Assembly (NCBI RefSeq): GCF_900129635.1
Contig: NZ_FSRB01000003.1
Span: 62,001 to 126,000 of the forward strand
Direction: 5' to 3'
DNA: 64,000 nucleotides
DNA from: Singulisphaera sp. GP187
GTDB taxonomy: Bacteria; Planctomycetota; Planctomycetia; Isosphaerales; Isosphaeraceae
A program made the position numbers and the translations under genes. Positions 25,725 to 35,605 of the stretch are shown here, one piece after another. The first letter of the stretch is position 1; each line of letters starts with the position of its first letter. The notes under the pieces are model-generated. The model was not told the DNA's origin and ran no database searches. It worked only from the letters and a program-made list of their open reading frames with translations.

Positions 25725-28700
25725 TCAGTCGACGAACATAAACTCGTTGGTCAAGAGCAGGACCTGGGCATACTCTTCCCAAGGAGTAAGTGGCGGAGTA
25801 GCGGGTCCTTGAAAACCAGCCGTGGCCTTCCACTCGACGGGAGCTGGGGCGAGTTTGCGGACGATGGGCGACCAGCTAAACGAGTCGAAGCTCGGGTTGC
25901 TCCGTCCGTCGACGACGAAGTCGATGGTTTCCCCTGCCTTCACCTCGTAACGTTCCACACGTGTGGAAACCGTACCGTGCTGGGCGACCCAGTCGCCCAG
26001 GATTCCCGAGCAGGACGCAACGATCCGCCCGCGCACCCCGTCCCCTTCCTTCGCCGGATGAGCGAGTGCTCCGTCAATCGTGATCGTCGCATCCTGGGGC
26101 GCTGTCCACCGGCGGATCGCCGCGTGTTGAGAATCGTTGCCGACGTGCCCCCCCGACGCGTTCAGGTGCAGGTAACTGTTCTCCGGATCGGGGATCTTCG
26201 GGCCGAACTGCCAGGTCGTGCCGGTCCAGTGGGGGAAGGGCGCGAATGCGTGGACCCGCTGGGTCGACTCGTCCACCCCGCCGAAGCCTGCCTGCCAGAT
26301 TTCCGTGGTGGTCGGCGACTGGTCGTTCGCCCGCTGCTCCACGAACCGGACGCCTCGGGAAAGCTCGGCAAGTTCCGGCGATCGGCCGAAAATCTGACGA
26401 TAAAGCGCGCGGGTCCGCGCTTCCGGATCGGCTGCCCCGGCAGTCGTTGTGGCAAGCTGCCGCGCCTGTTCGATGACGAATGGGCTATTCATCAGGAAGA
26501 GGGCTTGCTGGGGAACCGTCGTCACGTAGCGGCGCGGACTGGTCGCGTCGGGACTGGCAAAGTCGAACGTGCGATAGACACCATCCAGGTTCTGGCGATC
26601 GATATAGCCGTAGACGGTGCGTCGCGTCGTGAACGGGCTCGCCGTGAGGTCGACCGACCGGCCTCCAAACGTGTCGTCCAGCCGGCCGGAGACAGCCAAC
26701 AAGGCGTCCCGCATCGGCTCGAACTCGAGCCGACGTCGCGGGAAACGCCAGAGCAGACGGTTGGCCGGGTCCTTCACGAGGTAATCCGGCTTGTTCTCAC
26801 TCTTCTGCTGATACACGCTCGAGAGCATCATCCGACGATGGAGCGACTTGATCGACCACCCGCTCCGAACGAACTCCGTCGCCAGGTCATCGAGTAACTC
26901 GGGGTGCGACGGCGGATCGCTCCGCAAGCCGAAGTCACTCGCAGTGGCCACCAGGCCAGTGCCGAAGTGGAGCATCCAGACGCGATTGACCAAGACGCGC
27001 GCGGTCAGCGGATTGCTTGGGTCGATAATCGCCTTCGCCAGGTCCAGCCGGCCGCTCCCGTTCGTGAACGGAGTCCGGTTGGCACCCGACAGCACCTCGA
27101 GGAACTGGCGAGGGACCGGCTTTCCAGGCCGACCCGGATTCCCGCGGACAAAAATATGCGGGTTGACCGGTTGCGCCGCGTCATTCAGGACCATCGCGTG
27201 GGGAGGAGCCCCCGGGTGGGTGGCCGAGAGTTCGGCAACCTTGTTTTGCAACTGCTTGAGATGATTTCGTTCCTCACGGTCGAGGGTCCGCGCAACTTCG
27301 TCGGACGCGACGCCAAGGGGCCCCCCATCTTGATGAAGCACGCGGCGGATCGCGTACCAGTCGGCGTCCTCGGCCGCGGTCTTCGCGTCGTCGCGAGCCG
27401 CCGGCTTCGACTCGGCTTTCGCCAAGAGCGCGGCGTAGCGAGTGGCCACATCCTTCATACCGGTGGGTGGTTGTGCGCTGAACAAGGCAACGACAACGGG
27501 GTTCGATTCTGACGGTTTGCTCGGGGCGAGAGCTTTGGCCACATCGCCCGCGCGACGGGCAAAATCCGCCTCGGGAATCGCCGCGAACGCATGCCAGGGG
27601 CCGAAAAGCGGGTCTTTGCCGTTTCGAGCCGCGTCGAGCCGACTCTTCCAATGGCTGATCGCCAGACGGAGTCGGCTGGGCGGAAGCGAGGCCGACCGCG
27701 CCCGATCGTCGAGCTTGGGATGCTTCGGGTTGAACTCGAGGTCGAACGCAGCGAGGAAGTAGGGCTCGACCCGACTCCCAAGATCCTTCTGAATCTCCTC
27801 GCGCTTCGAGGCCAAATACGAGTCCACCTGCGCCTGCCGATTGCCGTGTTCCTGCGCGAACGCGATCGAGTCGGAGGTCGTCGTTGCCGGGGTGATCAGG
27901 GGAGGATCGGCGGGCTCGTTCGAGCTGGCAAAAACGCCGTAGAGCGAATAATAATCGGCGGTCGGGATCGGGTCGAACTTGTGGTCGTGGCAACGGGCGC
28001 ACGAGACGGTGAGCCCAAGCAGGCCGCGAGTCACCACATCGATCCGATCGTCGATAATGTCTTGCTGGTTGTTGAGAAATCGACGTCCCACGGTCAAGAA
28101 CCCAAGCGCCGCCAGGGGTTGCGTGTTTCCGTCTTGGGGCAGACGATCGGCCGCAATCTGCTGGAGCAGGAACTGATCGTAGGGACGGTCTTCATTGAAC
28201 GACCGGATGACGTAGTCGCGGTACGTATACGAGTAGGGGTAGCGACGTTCCTCGTTGAAGACATAGCCCTTCGTATCCGCATAGCGTGCCACGTCGAGCC
28301 AATGCCGACCCCACCGCTCTCCATAGTGGGGAGAGGCAAGCAGTCGTTCGACCACCTTGGCGAAGGCATCAGGGGCCTGATCGGCCTCGAACGCGTCGAT
28401 CTCGGCGGCGGTCGGCGGCAAGCCGGTCAAGTCAAAGCTCGCGCGCCGAATCAAGGTTCGCTTGTCGGCCTGTCCGGAGGGAGTCATCCCCGCGCCCTCG
28501 AGTTTGGCGAGGATGAAAGCGTCAATCGTCGAAGTCCCCCAACTCTGGCTCGTGACCGGGTACGACTTGACCTGAAGGACCGGTTGAAACGCCCAGTGTT
28601 TTTCGGTCGCCTCCTCCTTTTCGGCGGCCGTGAGGACGGTCCCGTTGGGCCATGGGGCGCCTTGAGTCACCCATTCGGCGAGCGCCTCAATCGCCGGAGC

Positions 28701-29033
28701 AGGCAGTTTGCCCTTGGGGGGCATCTTGATCTCTTCGTGGGAGTGCCGGACCACCTGGACGAGCAGGCTCGTGTCGGGGCTGCCCGGTACGATGGCTGCC
28801 CCGCTCTCGCCCCCCTCGAGCATCGCTTCGCGCGAGTCGAGCCGCAGGCCCGAGGACTGCTTCTTGGCCCCGTGGCAGCGGATGCACGAGTCGACCAGGA
28901 GTGGACGAACCCGCGCTTCGAAGAACTCGGTCGAGGCGACGCCTGCCACGGAGGGCGCGGGGGCCTCTGCAACAGCGTTCGACAAGATCCCCAGGATCAA
29001 GCCAAATCCAAGGAGGGAAGCGGACCATCTCAT
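25725..29033 (-). CDS. PSD1 / DUF1549-DUF1553 planctomycete cytochrome c-type protein
   Basis: Starting at MRWSASLLGFGLILG gives 1102 aa with a signal peptide (about 1-23). A planctomycete cytochrome C domain follows with haem motif CIRCH (50-54), then the DUF1549 domain with a second motif CARCH (345-349), then DUF1553 (about 690-960), and a C-terminal beta-sandwich-like extension (about 980-1080) ending in LLLTNEFMFVD. These large extracytoplasmic proteins are a planctomycete hallmark, suspected of polysaccharide or redox functions but uncharacterised. They are commonly paired with a DUF1501 gene; none is adjacent here. Confidence 0.93.
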   Translation of the reverse strand: MRWSASLLGFGLILGILSNAVAEAPAPSVAGVASTEFFEARVRPLLVDSCIRCHGAKKQSSGLRLDSREAMLEGGESGAAIVPGSPDTSLLVQVVRHSHEEIKMPPKGKLPAPAIEALAEWVTQGAPWPNGTVLTAAEKEEATEKHWAFQPVLQVKSYPVTSQSWGTSTIDAFILAKLEGAGMTPSGQADKRTLIRRASFDLTGLPPTAAEIDAFEADQAPDAFAKVVERLLASPHYGERWGRHWLDVARYADTKGYVFNEERRYPYSYTYRDYVIRSFNEDRPYDQFLLQQIAADRLPQDGNTQPLAALGFLTVGRRFLNNQQDIIDDRIDVVTRGLLGLTVSCARCHDHKFDPIPTADYYSLYGVFASSNEPADPPLITPATTTSDSIAFAQEHGNRQAQVDSYLASKREEIQKDLGSRVEPYFLAAFDLEFNPKHPKLDDRARSASLPPSRLRLAISHWKSRLDAARNGKDPLFGPWHAFAAIPEADFARRAGDVAKALAPSKPSESNPVVVALFSAQPPTGMKDVATRYAALLAKAESKPAARDDAKTAAEDADWYAIRRVLHQDGGPLGVASDEVARTLDREERNHLKQLQNKVAELSATHPGAPPHAMVLNDAAQPVNPHIFVRGNPGRPGKPVPRQFLEVLSGANRTPFTNGSGRLDLAKAIIDPSNPLTARVLVNRVWMLHFGTGLVATASDFGLRSDPPSHPELLDDLATEFVRSGWSIKSLHRRMMLSSVYQQKSENKPDYLVKDPANRLLWRFPRRRLEFEPMRDALLAVSGRLDDTFGGRSVDLTASPFTTRRTVYGYIDRQNLDGVYRTFDFASPDATSPRRYVTTVPQQALFLMNSPFVIEQARQLATTTAGAADPEARTRALYRQIFGRSPELAELSRGVRFVEQRANDQSPTTTEIWQAGFGGVDESTQRVHAFAPFPHWTGTTWQFGPKIPDPENSYLHLNASGGHVGNDSQHAAIRRWTAPQDATITIDGALAHPAKEGDGVRGRIVASCSGILGDWVAQHGTVSTRVERYEVKAGETIDFVVDGRSNPSFDSFSWSPIVRKLAPAPVEWKATAGFQGPATPPLTPWEEYAQVLLLTNEFMFVD

Positions 29034-29264
29034 AGGATTTCTCGAGAGCGAGGAGGTCGGAGGGTGCCCGAGGGCATCGCAATCGGTGGGTGGAACGGCC
29101 GGCATCCGCGCGTGAGGGAGGGATCCCAACACCACGAATTGTATAGGTTGGGCCATGATTCTACCAGGGCGAACGGGAGAGCGGTTTGACCTCCAGGGCG
29201 TTGTCTGGAACGATGAAACGCGCGCGTGGCCCCTCCAGGATTGAATCGAGACGAGACGACGGGA

Positions 29265-29765
29265 ATGAACAGCACGGCCGAACCAGTCCAGACTCCGGAG
29301 TCGCCCAGGCTTCACGTCATCCTCTATGAGCCCGAGATCGCCGCGAATACGGGGTCGATCGGGCGCACCTGCGTGGCCGTGGGTGCAATGCTCTGGCTCG
29401 TCCGTCCGCTCGGGTTTCACCTCGACGATCGGCATCGCCGCCGAGCCGGCTTGGACTATTGGGAACACTTGAGCTGGCGCGTCGTTGACCACATCGATGA
29501 GGTGGTCGAGGTCTTGGGCCGCGACCGCCTCTGGTCATTCAGCACCAAAGCCTCCTCCTCGTACACCACGGCCACCTACCGCGCGGGCGATGGCCTGGTC
29601 TTTGGCCCGGAAAGCCGAGGCCTCCCCCCCTCCTGGATCTCATCCCCGAGCAATCGGTTGGTCCGAATTCCGATCCGCCCGGAAGCTCGCAGCCTGAACC
29701 TGGCGAACGCAGTCGCGATCGGGACATTCGAAGCGGTCCGCCAACTCGAACTGGCTCCGGCCTGA
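29265..29765 (+). CDS. trmL: tRNA (cytidine(34)-2'-O)-methyltransferase, TrmL type
   Basis: The 166-aa protein from the ATG (a GTG 39 nt upstream would add 13 residues) is a minimal SpoU/SPOUT methyltransferase. It has the N-terminal HVILYEPEIAANTGSIGRTC motif (about 17-36), LVFGPESRGLP (motif 2, SAM knot) and the C-terminal RSLNLANAVAIGTFEA motif. TrmL 2'-O-methylates the wobble base of tRNA-Leu in E. coli, acting as a dimer. Length and motifs fit well. It is divergent from the PSD1 gene and convergent with a Gly-Met-rich gene. Confidence 0.93.
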   Translation: MNSTAEPVQTPESPRLHVILYEPEIAANTGSIGRTCVAVGAMLWLVRPLGFHLDDRHRRRAGLDYWEHLSWRVVDHIDEVVEVLGRDRLWSFSTKASSSYTTATYRAGDGLVFGPESRGLPPSWISSPSNRLVRIPIRPEARSLNLANAVAIGTFEAVRQLELAPA

Positions 29766-29791
29766 TCCGCCGCGACCGCCCCAAACGGAAA

Positions 29792-29822
29792 CGACCTCGA
29801 ACGCCAAAGGCGTTCGAGGTCG
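29792..29822. terminator. Strong bidirectional hairpin
   Basis: A perfect 14-bp stem (CGACCTCGAACGCC / GGCGTTCGAGGTCG) with an AAA loop lies between convergent trmL and the Gly-Met-rich gene. On the plus strand it is followed by CTTGTTGAG. Position and stem strength indicate termination in both directions. Confidence 0.75.
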
Positions 29823-29866
29823 CTTGTTGAGTGCTCCTCACTGAAATGAGGGGACCGTCAGTCCAA

Positions 29867-31534
29867 TCAAAGGCCGCTGAGATCGGCCGCGACGAGGCGA
29901 ACCCCCTTCTTGAGACCCAATTGCTCTACCACTCGGCTGGTTGCCGGGACGGTGATGCTCTTACCCGGGGCCACGCTGATCCCTGCAAGCACCTTGGGCT
30001 CTTGACCGCTCTCACTCCCCGTGCCCACGACGGCGATGCCGTTGAGAATCAGCGGGGAGCCGTTCTCGATCCGGACTCGGTACAAGTCTTTGCCCTTGCC
30101 CTTCGACACGGGCGCGACCGACGCCCGAACCAGACGTCCCAGCATTCCCTCGGCCAACGAATCGACAAATGCCTCCGTTTTCGCTTTGTCGCTTTCGCGA
30201 GCGACCGGCAAGGTGAACTTGCCCGCAGCGGCCCACGCCGTCGCGTCGGGATTGCTCGTCGACATCTCCACGATCGCTTCGGGCTTCTCCGCAGTCCCTC
30301 TGAGGGTGATCCGACAGGCAACCCCAGGCCCCTGGGGTAGAGCGGGGATCTCGGTCTTCACCGCCAGCCCGAGCACAGTCTGATCCTTGAGCGCCTTCTC
30401 GAGTTGACGGGCCAGCGCCTTGTGGGCGGAATCGTCGGCCCGAACTTCGCAAACGATCGTCCCCGAGTCCCCCTTGGGCAACTCGTCGAGCTGGTCGACG
30501 AACGACTGGGCCAAGGTCAACTCTTGCGCGTTCGCCCAATCTTTCGATAGCGCGGTAATCGTCGCCCAATCCAGGTGCGACGCCACTCGCCACATCACGA
30601 GTTGAGACACCGACTGAGGCGCTTTGTCTTCCGCGAGTCGCTTCAAAGCTTTCTGCACCCGCGGATCGACCGTGAGCTGGCTGATATCGCCCAGCCGCAG
30701 CCGTTCTCCCTTGGCCGGCATCACCACGGGCTGTTCAGGATTGGGGTCGGAGAGCCCCACCAACCGCGTGGGCAAGTGACGGGTCTGCTTGGGATTGAGC
30801 GTGGCGAACGGAAGGCTCGTCGGGGGAACCGACCGCATTCCACCACCCATGCCGCCCATTCCACCCATTCCTCCCATGCCGCCGCCCATTCCCCCCATGC
30901 CCATGCCACCCATGCCACCCATCATTCCGGACATCAGTGATTGCTGATCCCAGCTATCGCGCTCGCCGACCAGGGACATGATCAGCCGGCCCAGCATCAT
31001 CATCCCCATCGAGGCGGGCATGGTTCCACCCCCCATCCCCATGCCACCGCCCATGCCACCGCCGCCCATACCTCCCATGCCACCGCCGCCCATGCCCCCC
31101 ATACCACCGCCCATGCCACCCATACCCATGCCACCCATACCGCCCATGCCGCCGCCCATACCCCCCATCCCCATGCCGCCCATGCCGCCACCGCCCATGC
31201 CCCCCATCCCACCGAACTGGCCAGTGGCACCCGAGGCGATCAGACCGGGCGGGAGGACAACCTGAAGCTTGCGCCTGGTCTTATTGGTGACGGAGAGGGT
31301 CATCCGACCGTCGCCGATCCCTTCGGCATTGACCGAAACCGAGCCGGATCGGACCGCTTCGAGCAGGTTCAGCTTTGGAATTTCTTCCGCCGAGGCCGGG
31401 GATTCTTGGTCCGTGCTTTTGGCGGGAGGAGGCGTTGAGGGACCGTCGGCGGCGGCGAGCGCCCCGGGTCCGACGAGGCAAAGACTGGTGAAGACCGATG
31501 CGGGAACACCGAGGAGTCGAAGCGTCAAATTCAT
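29867..31534 (-). CDS. Secreted Gly-Met-rich repeat protein (paralog B)
   Basis: At 555 aa this closely parallels the protein encoded at 24-25.6 kb: signal peptide (about 1-28), shared segment TLSVTNKTRRKLQVVLPPG, a longer first GMGG tract, the spacer MPASMGMMMLGRLIMSLVG, a second tract and the same C-terminal domain with KRLAEDKAPQSVSQLVMWRV. The N-terminal parts differ most (a Pro/Ser-rich stretch follows the signal here). The pair are inverted copies about 4 kb apart, evidence of duplication. Function unknown, presumably extracytoplasmic. Confidence 0.82.
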   Translation of the reverse strand: MNLTLRLLGVPASVFTSLCLVGPGALAAADGPSTPPPAKSTDQESPASAEEIPKLNLLEAVRSGSVSVNAEGIGDGRMTLSVTNKTRRKLQVVLPPGLIASGATGQFGGMGGMGGGGMGGMGMGGMGGGMGGMGGMGMGGMGGGMGGMGGGGMGGMGGGGMGGGMGMGGGTMPASMGMMMLGRLIMSLVGERDSWDQQSLMSGMMGGMGGMGMGGMGGGMGGMGGMGGMGGGMRSVPPTSLPFATLNPKQTRHLPTRLVGLSDPNPEQPVVMPAKGERLRLGDISQLTVDPRVQKALKRLAEDKAPQSVSQLVMWRVASHLDWATITALSKDWANAQELTLAQSFVDQLDELPKGDSGTIVCEVRADDSAHKALARQLEKALKDQTVLGLAVKTEIPALPQGPGVACRITLRGTAEKPEAIVEMSTSNPDATAWAAAGKFTLPVARESDKAKTEAFVDSLAEGMLGRLVRASVAPVSKGKGKDLYRVRIENGSPLILNGIAVVGTGSESGQEPKVLAGISVAPGKSITVPATSRVVEQLGLKKGVRLVAADLSGL

Positions 31535-32433
31535 GGCAAGAGCCTCTTAGCACTCCGATCAGGAGTTCAGTCCGAGTGCGTCGACCGGATCAAGAATGCG
31601 CTCCCGCTGAGGGGTGGAAGGCCGACCGGGACCTGCGACTCGGGGGGTAATGGGACACCGTTTGGAACGTATCAATCGACTAGCAAGACTCACGATGCTA
31701 CAGACTCAAAGACGTACAGACCTCAGGCCCTATTCGCGCCTCTTCGACCGTTTTTTTTTGCGGGACATCTGGATCGAAGTTTAGACTTCCGATCCGGGAT
31801 GTCAAAATCGAAGGTCTGAACCGTGACGAAAATGATCTCTCTAAACCAAAGAGACATAACAATTTTCGACACACCGAACCGAGTCTCGACCCGCGTCGGA
31901 TCGATCACGTTTTTTCGTCGGATCCGCACGGCCCACCACGCCTTCCTCGCTGCGGCTTCGCGGGCATCGCTGACTCTCGACCTCCAAGCGAATCGGCTGG
32001 GGACATGCCCGCCCGACGAGACTCAATGCTGAGTCGCTCGCACGCCCTCATCGATTCCCGGCAAGGGAAGAGTCATGTCAGCAAGAGCCACGCCCACGAG
32101 TCTGTTGAACGCTGGAGTGGCCCTTGACGCAGGGCCAAAGGATCGACGATTCTGGAGATGAGGCTTCCCGCACGCGACGATGAGGCGGATCATTCCGACG
32201 ACGGTTGGGGGATATTTCGTCAGATTTCGCTCGACCAATGATTCACGCAAATTCCCAGGGCAAGTCGCTCGGTCGGGGTTTGCATCGATTTGGAGTGATC
32301 GCGCACCGACCCAAGGGAAAGCGTACGCAGAGTCGAACGGCTGTCGCGATCGTCAGTCTTGGCCGGTGAAATCGGCGAAGCTCTGAGGGAGTCACTCCCC
32401 GACTCATGGTCATGACTCGCGGGCGAGTTCGGG
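31535..32433. other. 900-bp interval without a recognised gene
   Basis: Short open frames on both strands here lack good starts and composition. The part at 31,690-31,930 is unusually AT-rich for this genome and has a run of nine T (31751-31759) and one of six T. A small hairpin TGGCCC/GGGCCA sits near 32115-32134. The promoter of the Gly-Met-rich gene should lie at the left; a small RNA cannot be excluded. Confidence 0.4.
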
Positions 32434-34254
32434 TCAGACCCCGGCGGCCTGCCCTGCGAGCGCGGGCGATCCCCCCGCCTCAATCGCCCGCCAGAACTTT
32501 CGGAGCGGTAGCAGGACATCCGCGTTGAAGCCCCGCCGGCCGTAGGTGATCGCGACGAAATAGGACGCCAGACGTACGGCATCCGAACCGAGGGCGGGCC
32601 GGGCCTCTCCCAGCCGCCGGACGAACTCGGTGGGCGTCTCGTGCGGTGAGCGGCCCAGGTCGTGCTCGTACGCCCAGGCTTCCAGCGCCTCGAAGCTGTA
32701 GACGACGAGGTCATCGGGCGTGAACTGGCGGTCAAGCCCCGTGTCGAACGGGTTCGCGAACGAAGCAAACGGCCGAGCGGGCGGCTCCGGCGCGGTCGAA
32801 GCCTCGGCTTTTTGCTTCGGTTTCGGGGCTCTCGGCCCACCGAACCAGAGACCTCCCAGCAGCGCCCCGATCATCGCCAGGAGGCCCTGGAGCAACCCCG
32901 GGCCGTAACGAACGGCGCCAAAACATAAGAACACGATCCCGGCGATGAGGATCGGGATGCGCAGCCAACTCGGGGCCTGAAACGAGAGCGTGGGCGGTTG
33001 CACGGGGGGGGTCGGCGCTTGATCCGCCGGCGGCGACGAGTCACCTTGTCCGGATTCAGGTTCCTGCTTCCGGCCGGCCTGATCCTGCCCCCTGCCCGGT
33101 CCGTCGTTCCGGTCCTGCTGACCCGCACCGCCAGCTTTCGCCGCGGAAGGCTTGCCGCGGGCGGCGCCCGCCTTCGAACGTCCTGGGCCACTCTTTCCCC
33201 CCTGGCGTCCCGGACCGTTGGTCTGCCGCGCGGCGTTGGGATCGTTGGTCTTCCCCGAGCCCTCGGGCTCGCCGGATTCGGGTTGCGGACGCGCGGATTT
33301 CGAAGCGGCGTCCCCCTGGCTCGGGGCCCCTTCGCCCTCGACGCCACCGTCCTTGAGCATCGCCCACCGCGAGGCGCGGCGGTCGCTCGACGCGAACGAC
33401 GAGCCGCTCATCGTCCGAAACCCCGAAAGCGACGGGACCACGACTGCCGAGGCGACGGTCAGTCCCACGATCATGACTGCGCCCGTCGTCAGCCAAGTCG
33501 TCGTCATCGCCCCGGGCATCGCGAGCTTGCGCCTCCTGAGGTAGCGGCGCAAGTTGAGGAAGCTCGTCGCCAGCAGCAGGCCCATCGCACTGGCGAGGTA
33601 GGCCAAAAAGTAGAGAAAGAGCCCGGAGCGACGCTCCGCTTCGACGGTCGGCACGAGCCACTGGCCCAGACCAAAGACCGGAAGCGAGGCAAGCGCGAAG
33701 TAGATGAGCCAGACGCCCGGCGGGTGGGGACGGTAGGCCTCGCCCAGTTCGCGTCCCCAAGGCTTCCACCAGGGGCGACGGGGCAGGAGCGAAGCGTCCA
33801 TACCTTCCGGGTCGTCCTGCGCGTAGGCCGACGCCGCGGCTGAAGCATCGAGTCCGCTCTCCTGGAGCAGGCCGACGCCGGCATCCTGGTCCTCGTCGAC
33901 CAGGGTGCAGTCGTAGGTCAGTTTGTGAGTCACCCACCAGACGAAGCCCAACATCGCCAGCAGGAACGGCTGGAACCCCGCCAACGACGTGGCCACCAGT
34001 CCCACGGCGCCGCCGAGAGCCAGGCCGTAGCCCTTGGCTTGTTCGCCACCGATCTGCATGCCGACCCGCGTGATGAGCACGATCCCGAACACGAACCAGA
34101 AGAGAATCCAACGGAGTCGGGCCAGGAACGGACCTTCGTACCAGAGGTCGAGCAGGAAAAACATCAGTCCGCCGACCATGACCATGATCAGGGCCGGCAC
34201 GATCGCGGCGACGAGGTGGTCAACCAGAGTGCCCTGGGATTGCGCGCGGGCCAT
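32434..34254 (-). CDS. Multi-pass membrane protein with C-terminal DUF4129 domain
   Basis: The 606-aa protein has two or three N-terminal helices (about 12-100), three further helices (about 180-275), a long Gly/Pro/Lys-rich disordered segment (about 300-425), another helix pair (about 435-475) and the C-terminal DUF4129 domain (about 505-590, VYSFEALEAWAYEHDLGRS onward). DUF4129 proteins are regularly encoded with MoxR ATPase and DUF58 genes, exactly as here. The module is thought to assemble or fold envelope complexes; a transglutaminase partner seen in many such operons is absent. Confidence 0.85.
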   Translation of the reverse strand: MARAQSQGTLVDHLVAAIVPALIMVMVGGLMFFLLDLWYEGPFLARLRWILFWFVFGIVLITRVGMQIGGEQAKGYGLALGGAVGLVATSLAGFQPFLLAMLGFVWWVTHKLTYDCTLVDEDQDAGVGLLQESGLDASAAASAYAQDDPEGMDASLLPRRPWWKPWGRELGEAYRPHPPGVWLIYFALASLPVFGLGQWLVPTVEAERRSGLFLYFLAYLASAMGLLLATSFLNLRRYLRRRKLAMPGAMTTTWLTTGAVMIVGLTVASAVVVPSLSGFRTMSGSSFASSDRRASRWAMLKDGGVEGEGAPSQGDAASKSARPQPESGEPEGSGKTNDPNAARQTNGPGRQGGKSGPGRSKAGAARGKPSAAKAGGAGQQDRNDGPGRGQDQAGRKQEPESGQGDSSPPADQAPTPPVQPPTLSFQAPSWLRIPILIAGIVFLCFGAVRYGPGLLQGLLAMIGALLGGLWFGGPRAPKPKQKAEASTAPEPPARPFASFANPFDTGLDRQFTPDDLVVYSFEALEAWAYEHDLGRSPHETPTEFVRRLGEARPALGSDAVRLASYFVAITYGRRGFNADVLLPLRKFWRAIEAGGSPALAGQAAGV

Positions 34255-34276
34255 TGGGGGAGACTCCGAATCCGTT

Positions 34277-35605
34277 TTAGAGCGGCGTCACGAACTGAAG
34301 CTCGCAGAAACCATGCAGCTCGTTCTCGTCGGACACGGCGCGGACGGCCAGGCCCTGGGCGATCAGCGGCCCGGCACCGTCGATCCGCTCGATCTCGTCG
34401 AACGCCAGAAGCACCACGCTCACGGCGAACCCCTGGCGTTTGAGCCGGCCCAGTGCCTCGGCCGTTTCGGGAGTGACCTGAGCCAGGATGGCGACGACCG
34501 TCGCGTCGCGGGGCATCCGCGACTCGACTTCGATGACCAGGCGGTCGAAGCTCAAGGCGTCGGACAGCTCAACCCGGGCCATGACCTCACGAATCCGCGC
34601 GAAGGTTTCGGGACCGCGGCCGACCGGGACGATCAGCGGGCGGAGCCGGTCGTCGTCCTCGCGCATCGCGGCCGTTCGGTGGATCGCCGCGCGATCGGAG
34701 CCAAGCCCGGGCTGCCGCCACGCGATCTCGTCGCGCTGGCGAACGCGCTCGGCGGCGTCCCGGCCGTTGGTCATCAGGCCGACGGGCTGCCCCATCAGGC
34801 TCACTGCGTTGGCCAGCGCCACCGCGGTGGTGACAGCCAGTTCGGAGCGGCCCGGCTCGTTCCGGGCTGGATAGGCGTCGCGGTGGAAGTCGAGCAGGAT
34901 CGTCGCGCCGGCGATCGTCGAGGCGTCGTAGACCTTACTATGCAACGTCCCGGTCCGCGCCGTGGCCGCCCAGTGCACACGGTTGAGCGGGTCGCCGGGC
35001 TGATACGCGCGCACACCGGCGATCCGCGTCGGGTCCTCGAACAGCCGATGCGTCAGCTTGATCTCACCGATCGGCCGACGCGACGCCAGGTCGTAGCCCG
35101 GAAGTGGCACGACCTTGGGATAGACGACGACGTAGACCGGATCGGTCGCGATCCGGAACCGGCGGTGGAGGCCGAACAGGTCGCCCGTCTCCAACACAAG
35201 CGGACCCACCTGGTAATATCCCCGCATCGTGAAGTGGAGCTGATAGTTCAGCGTTTTGCGGCCGAGCGGCCCGAGCATCGCCACGGCCAGGCGACGCCCC
35301 TTGACCTCGATCCGCGGGGGCCGCGACGTGATCGCCGCGCGGGGCAGCATCTCCTCGATCAGGACCCAGGCGATCGGCAGCCGCCCGCAATTGCGCAGCG
35401 TCGTCACGAACGCGATCGACTGACCGATCTCGGCCTCGGTCCGGTTGCAGTCCCGCGTCGCCTCCAGGTTGGCGATCCACGACCGTGCGAGGAACCGGCT
35501 GACGAGCATCAGGCCCGACAGCGCCAGCATCGCGCCGGCAAGGAGGCCAAGGTCGAACGCGACCGCAACCACGAGAACCAGGATGACGACGAAGACCGAG
35601 CGCAT
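34277..35605 (-). CDS. DUF58 domain-containing protein
   Basis: A 442-aa protein with two N-terminal membrane helices (about 2-40) and a beta domain followed by the DUF58/von Willebrand-like part; the family signature RAYQPGDPLNRVHWAATARTG-like is at about residues 200-220 (RAYQPGDPLNRVHW). The start codon overlaps the MoxR stop by 1 bp (TGATG arrangement), so translation is probably coupled; 22 bp separate it from the DUF4129 gene. It is likely a partner or target of the MoxR chaperone. No enzymatic residues are evident. Confidence 0.93.
   Translation of the reverse strand: MRSVFVVILVLVVAVAFDLGLLAGAMLALSGLMLVSRFLARSWIANLEATRDCNRTEAEIGQSIAFVTTLRNCGRLPIAWVLIEEMLPRAAITSRPPRIEVKGRRLAVAMLGPLGRKTLNYQLHFTMRGYYQVGPLVLETGDLFGLHRRFRIATDPVYVVVYPKVVPLPGYDLASRRPIGEIKLTHRLFEDPTRIAGVRAYQPGDPLNRVHWAATARTGTLHSKVYDASTIAGATILLDFHRDAYPARNEPGRSELAVTTAVALANAVSLMGQPVGLMTNGRDAAERVRQRDEIAWRQPGLGSDRAAIHRTAAMREDDDRLRPLIVPVGRGPETFARIREVMARVELSDALSFDRLVIEVESRMPRDATVVAILAQVTPETAEALGRLKRQGFAVSVVLLAFDEIERIDGAGPLIAQGLAVRAVSDENELHGFCELQFVTPL

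Noticed and set aside
27591..29189. 532-codon plus-strand open frame opposite the PSD1 gene
   Set aside because: It is antisense to a clear PSD1 protein with haem motifs; its Arg/Gly-rich translation matches no family and reflects GC-rich codon use.
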